A stretch of 26,021 bases of DNA from a virus: positions 1 to 26,021 of IMG/VR virus record IMGVR_UViG_3300042881_001776, one strand, 5' to 3'. Both the position numbers and the translations under genes were made by a program. This document shows positions 24,631 to 26,021 of this stretch, one piece after another (the first letter of the stretch is position 1; the number at the start of each line of letters is the position of its first letter). The notes beneath the pieces are model-generated. The model was not told where the DNA came from, did no database searches, and saw nothing but the letters and a program-made list of their open reading frames with translations.

Positions 24631-25331
24631 TGCCGATTATTTCTTCGATTGGTGCTTCATCAAAAACCGGATTCGCTCCTAGAGGGCTTCCGGTTTACTA
24701 CAGTAATCTGTTTGTAAAAGCGCAGACGGATTACATCAGTATGCCTGCGAGTGCAAATCTGGCTCCGGGAACCTCGGCATTCACCTTAGAGTTTTTCGTT
24801 TACCTCAACACCTTCACTTATCAGTCGATCTACAGCACTGGTTTCTCTGCTAGCTCAAGCACAGGGTTTGAGGTAACTATAGATTCCTCCGGTTTCTGTA
24901 ATTTAGTTAAGTATTCAACTGGTGGCACTCTTTCTCTTTTTGTAAGCACAACGGCTGTATCTGCTGGTTGGAATTACGTTGTCTTAACAAGAAGGTCGAC
25001 TGCTTCTAGTGATTCTCAATGGTTTATCAATGGAGCCGCGGCGAATACCGGAACAATCAGCAACGACTTCTCAGCACCTTCAACATTGACAACCAACATA
25101 GGTGCTCGCAGATCGACTCTAACCACTCCTGCTGACGCTTATATAAGTAACCTTAGACTTAGAATTGGTGTGGGAGTTTCTTCGGTTACAGTGCCGGGAA
25201 ATCCCTTGCAGCCGGATGCAAACACGAGACTTTTAACTTGTCAGTCATCAACAATCATAGACAATGCACCTTCACCGAATACACTTACAAATAACGGAGT
25301 AACGGTTTCGACCTTTAATCCATTCTTATAA
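24630..25331 (+). CDS. Single LamG domain protein
   Basis: A 233-aa protein with one LamG/concanavalin A-like domain: DYISMPASANLAPGTSAFTL, EFFVYL, WNYVVLTRR, QWFINGAA and the exit loop TRLLTCQSSTIIDNAPSPNT. This loop is close to the exit loops of the triple-LamG protein, so the two genes share ancestry. It starts in a TGATG overlap and its stop is followed by the 90-base leader of the HNH gene. Likely a glycan-binding virion protein. Confidence 0.84.
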   Translation: MPIISSIGASSKTGFAPRGLPVYYSNLFVKAQTDYISMPASANLAPGTSAFTLEFFVYLNTFTYQSIYSTGFSASSSTGFEVTIDSSGFCNLVKYSTGGTLSLFVSTTAVSAGWNYVVLTRRSTASSDSQWFINGAAANTGTISNDFSAPSTLTTNIGARRSTLTTPADAYISNLRLRIGVGVSSVTVPGNPLQPDANTRLLTCQSSTIIDNAPSPNTLTNNGVTVSTFNPFL

Positions 25332-25421
25332 ACAAATGCAATACAAATAATTTACAATGACGAAAGCCCGCAGTGCTACCAACACATACGGGCCTTCTAA
25401 CCAACAACGAGGACATTCGTT
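25332..25421 (+). promoter_or_regulatory. AT-rich leader with a long hairpin before the HNH gene
   Basis: The first 30 bases are AT-rich (TACAAATAATTTACAATG) and could hold a promoter, though no clear -35 is seen. Then GAAAGCCCG (25362-25370) pairs with CGGGCCTTC (25389-25397), 8 of 9 positions, and inside it GTG (25373-25375) pairs with CAC (25383-25385). The loop CTACCAACAC resembles CTAACCAACAAC just downstream, before the SD GAGGA (25409-25413). No U-tract follows, so it is more likely a structured leader than a terminator. Confidence 0.55.
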
Positions 25422-25934
25422 ATGGCTGCAAAGATTCTACCAATAGAAACACTGCAACAACTGTTTCGTTACGATCCAGACACGGGAAATGTTTATTGGA
25501 TCTCACAAGGCCGAGGAAAGATCAAGAAAAAGCCTGCCGGTACAATCGTTAAAGCTGGCTATGTAGGCATTCTTATTGACGGCAAGCGATACTATGCACA
25601 TAGGATAGCGTGGGCTTTACATTACGGCAGGCATCCAGAGATTCATCTAGATCACATTAACGGTATCAAGACTGACAATCGCATTTTCAATCTCAGAGAA
25701 GCTAGCGATATGCAGAATGCTAGGAACTCAAAAAAGCCTATCAACAATACTAGCGGTTACACGGGCGTGTCATACTGTAAGTTAACAAATAAATGGCGGG
25801 TTTTTATTAAAGTCAATCGAAGGTCAATTTCTTTTGGGCGGCACGCATGTATTGAAGATGCTGTTAAAGCAAGAAAAGATGCTGAAGTAAGATACTTTGG
25901 CGAATGGAGAAAACAAGATGAAAATATGCGTTAA
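25422..25934 (+). CDS. HNH endonuclease with AP2-like domain
   Basis: A 170-aa free-standing homing-type endonuclease. Residues ~59-98 carry the HNH core, with L-D77-H78-I-N80-G, N86 and N90. The C-terminal ~107-160 (SGYTGVSYCKLTNKWRVFIK and the KARKDAEVRYFGEW end) is an AP2-like DNA-binding domain. It probably cuts a specific DNA site and helps its own spread into related phages. SD GAGGA lies 8 bases before ATG. It sits between structural genes and a glycosyltransferase, with its own leader, and overlaps the next gene by 17 bases. Confidence 0.93.
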   Translation: MAAKILPIETLQQLFRYDPDTGNVYWISQGRGKIKKKPAGTIVKAGYVGILIDGKRYYAHRIAWALHYGRHPEIHLDHINGIKTDNRIFNLREASDMQNARNSKKPINNTSGYTGVSYCKLTNKWRVFIKVNRRSISFGRHACIEDAVKARKDAEVRYFGEWRKQDENMR

Positions 25935-26021
25935 CGCAATCTCAAAAAACGAAGCTCAGTTTGTAAAGCGTTTTTACGAGTCGGCCAAAGATGCCGACTT
26001 AATTATTCTTGCTGACACAGG
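25918..26021 (+). CDS. Glycosyltransferase-like protein (partial, truncated by window end)
   Basis: Only the first 34 codons are present (MKICVNAISKNEAQFVKRFY then ESAKDADLIILADTG). The I-C-x-x-A-I-x-K-N-E start, a helix, then DxIIxADTG fits the N terminus of GT-A type (family 2) glycosyltransferases found in phages. The window ends before any further motif. The start overlaps the HNH gene by 17 bases. Confidence 0.7.
   Translation, partial: MKICVNAISKNEAQFVKRFYESAKDADLIILADT

Noticed and set aside
25362-25397. Rho-independent terminator after the LamG gene
   Set aside because: The stem has a 9-bp arm, but no U-run follows; the sequence leads straight to an SD.

Overview
This window is the structural half of a tailed double-stranded DNA phage genome (Caudoviricetes) with a long non-contractile tail. 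All recognised genes lie on the + strand, are packed head to tail, and mostly overlap by 1-23 bases (ATGA, TGATG, TAATG and similar junctions). No host gene, tRNA, rRNA, integrase, lysis or replication gene is seen. The head module is of HK97 type (P27-type terminase pair, HK97 portal, S78 protease, HK97-fold capsid). The tail tip carries a lambda J-like protein. Shine-Dalgarno (SD) sites and the J-like tip suggest a Gram-negative, probably proteobacterial host. The collagen-like and LamG adhesion proteins resemble those of environmental (aquatic) phages as I recall them. Host and habitat are inference.

Layout. 30-1559: ParB-like domain fused to a beta-class DNA methyltransferase with a 21-bp tandem repeat. 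1537-3665: small and large terminase. 3674-5919: portal, a 34-residue small ORF, and prohead protease. 5931-8344: two tandem HK97-fold capsid paralogues; only the first has the N-terminal coiled-coil scaffold (delta) region, and a perfect stem-loop lies between them. 8347-9738: head-tail connector, head closure and tail terminator. 9750-10244: tail tube. 10222-11072: two small unknown genes and an HK97-gp10-like protein. 11069-11886: tail assembly chaperones G and G-T joined by a textbook -1 frameshift site followed by a strong stem. 11876-13606: tape measure. 13603-18691: tail tip (Dit-like protein, hub-like protein, GNAT-family protein, J-like protein ending in collagen repeats and an S74 self-cleaving chaperone).

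18684-25331 is a long run of accessory virion genes: a small fiber-adjacent protein, a collagen-like fiber of 615 residues, bead-like beta proteins, a triple-LamG protein and a single-LamG protein. 25332-25421 is a structured, AT-rich leader. It is followed by an HNH-AP2 endonuclease and the first 34 codons of a likely glycosyltransferase that runs off the window.

How the genes work together. TerS and TerL package DNA through the portal into a shell built from the first capsid protein, with the second perhaps at special positions, after the S78 protease removes the scaffold. The connector proteins join this head to a tail built around the 576-residue tape measure with help from G and G-T. The tip and accessory fibers would bind the host surface. 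The most informative observations are the frameshift site with its predicted stimulatory stem, the capsid gene duplication with an intervening hairpin, the GNAT protein where a tail-tip cell-wall peptidase is usual, the DNA repeat in the methyltransferase, mosaic LamG modules, and the hairpin leader before the HNH gene.
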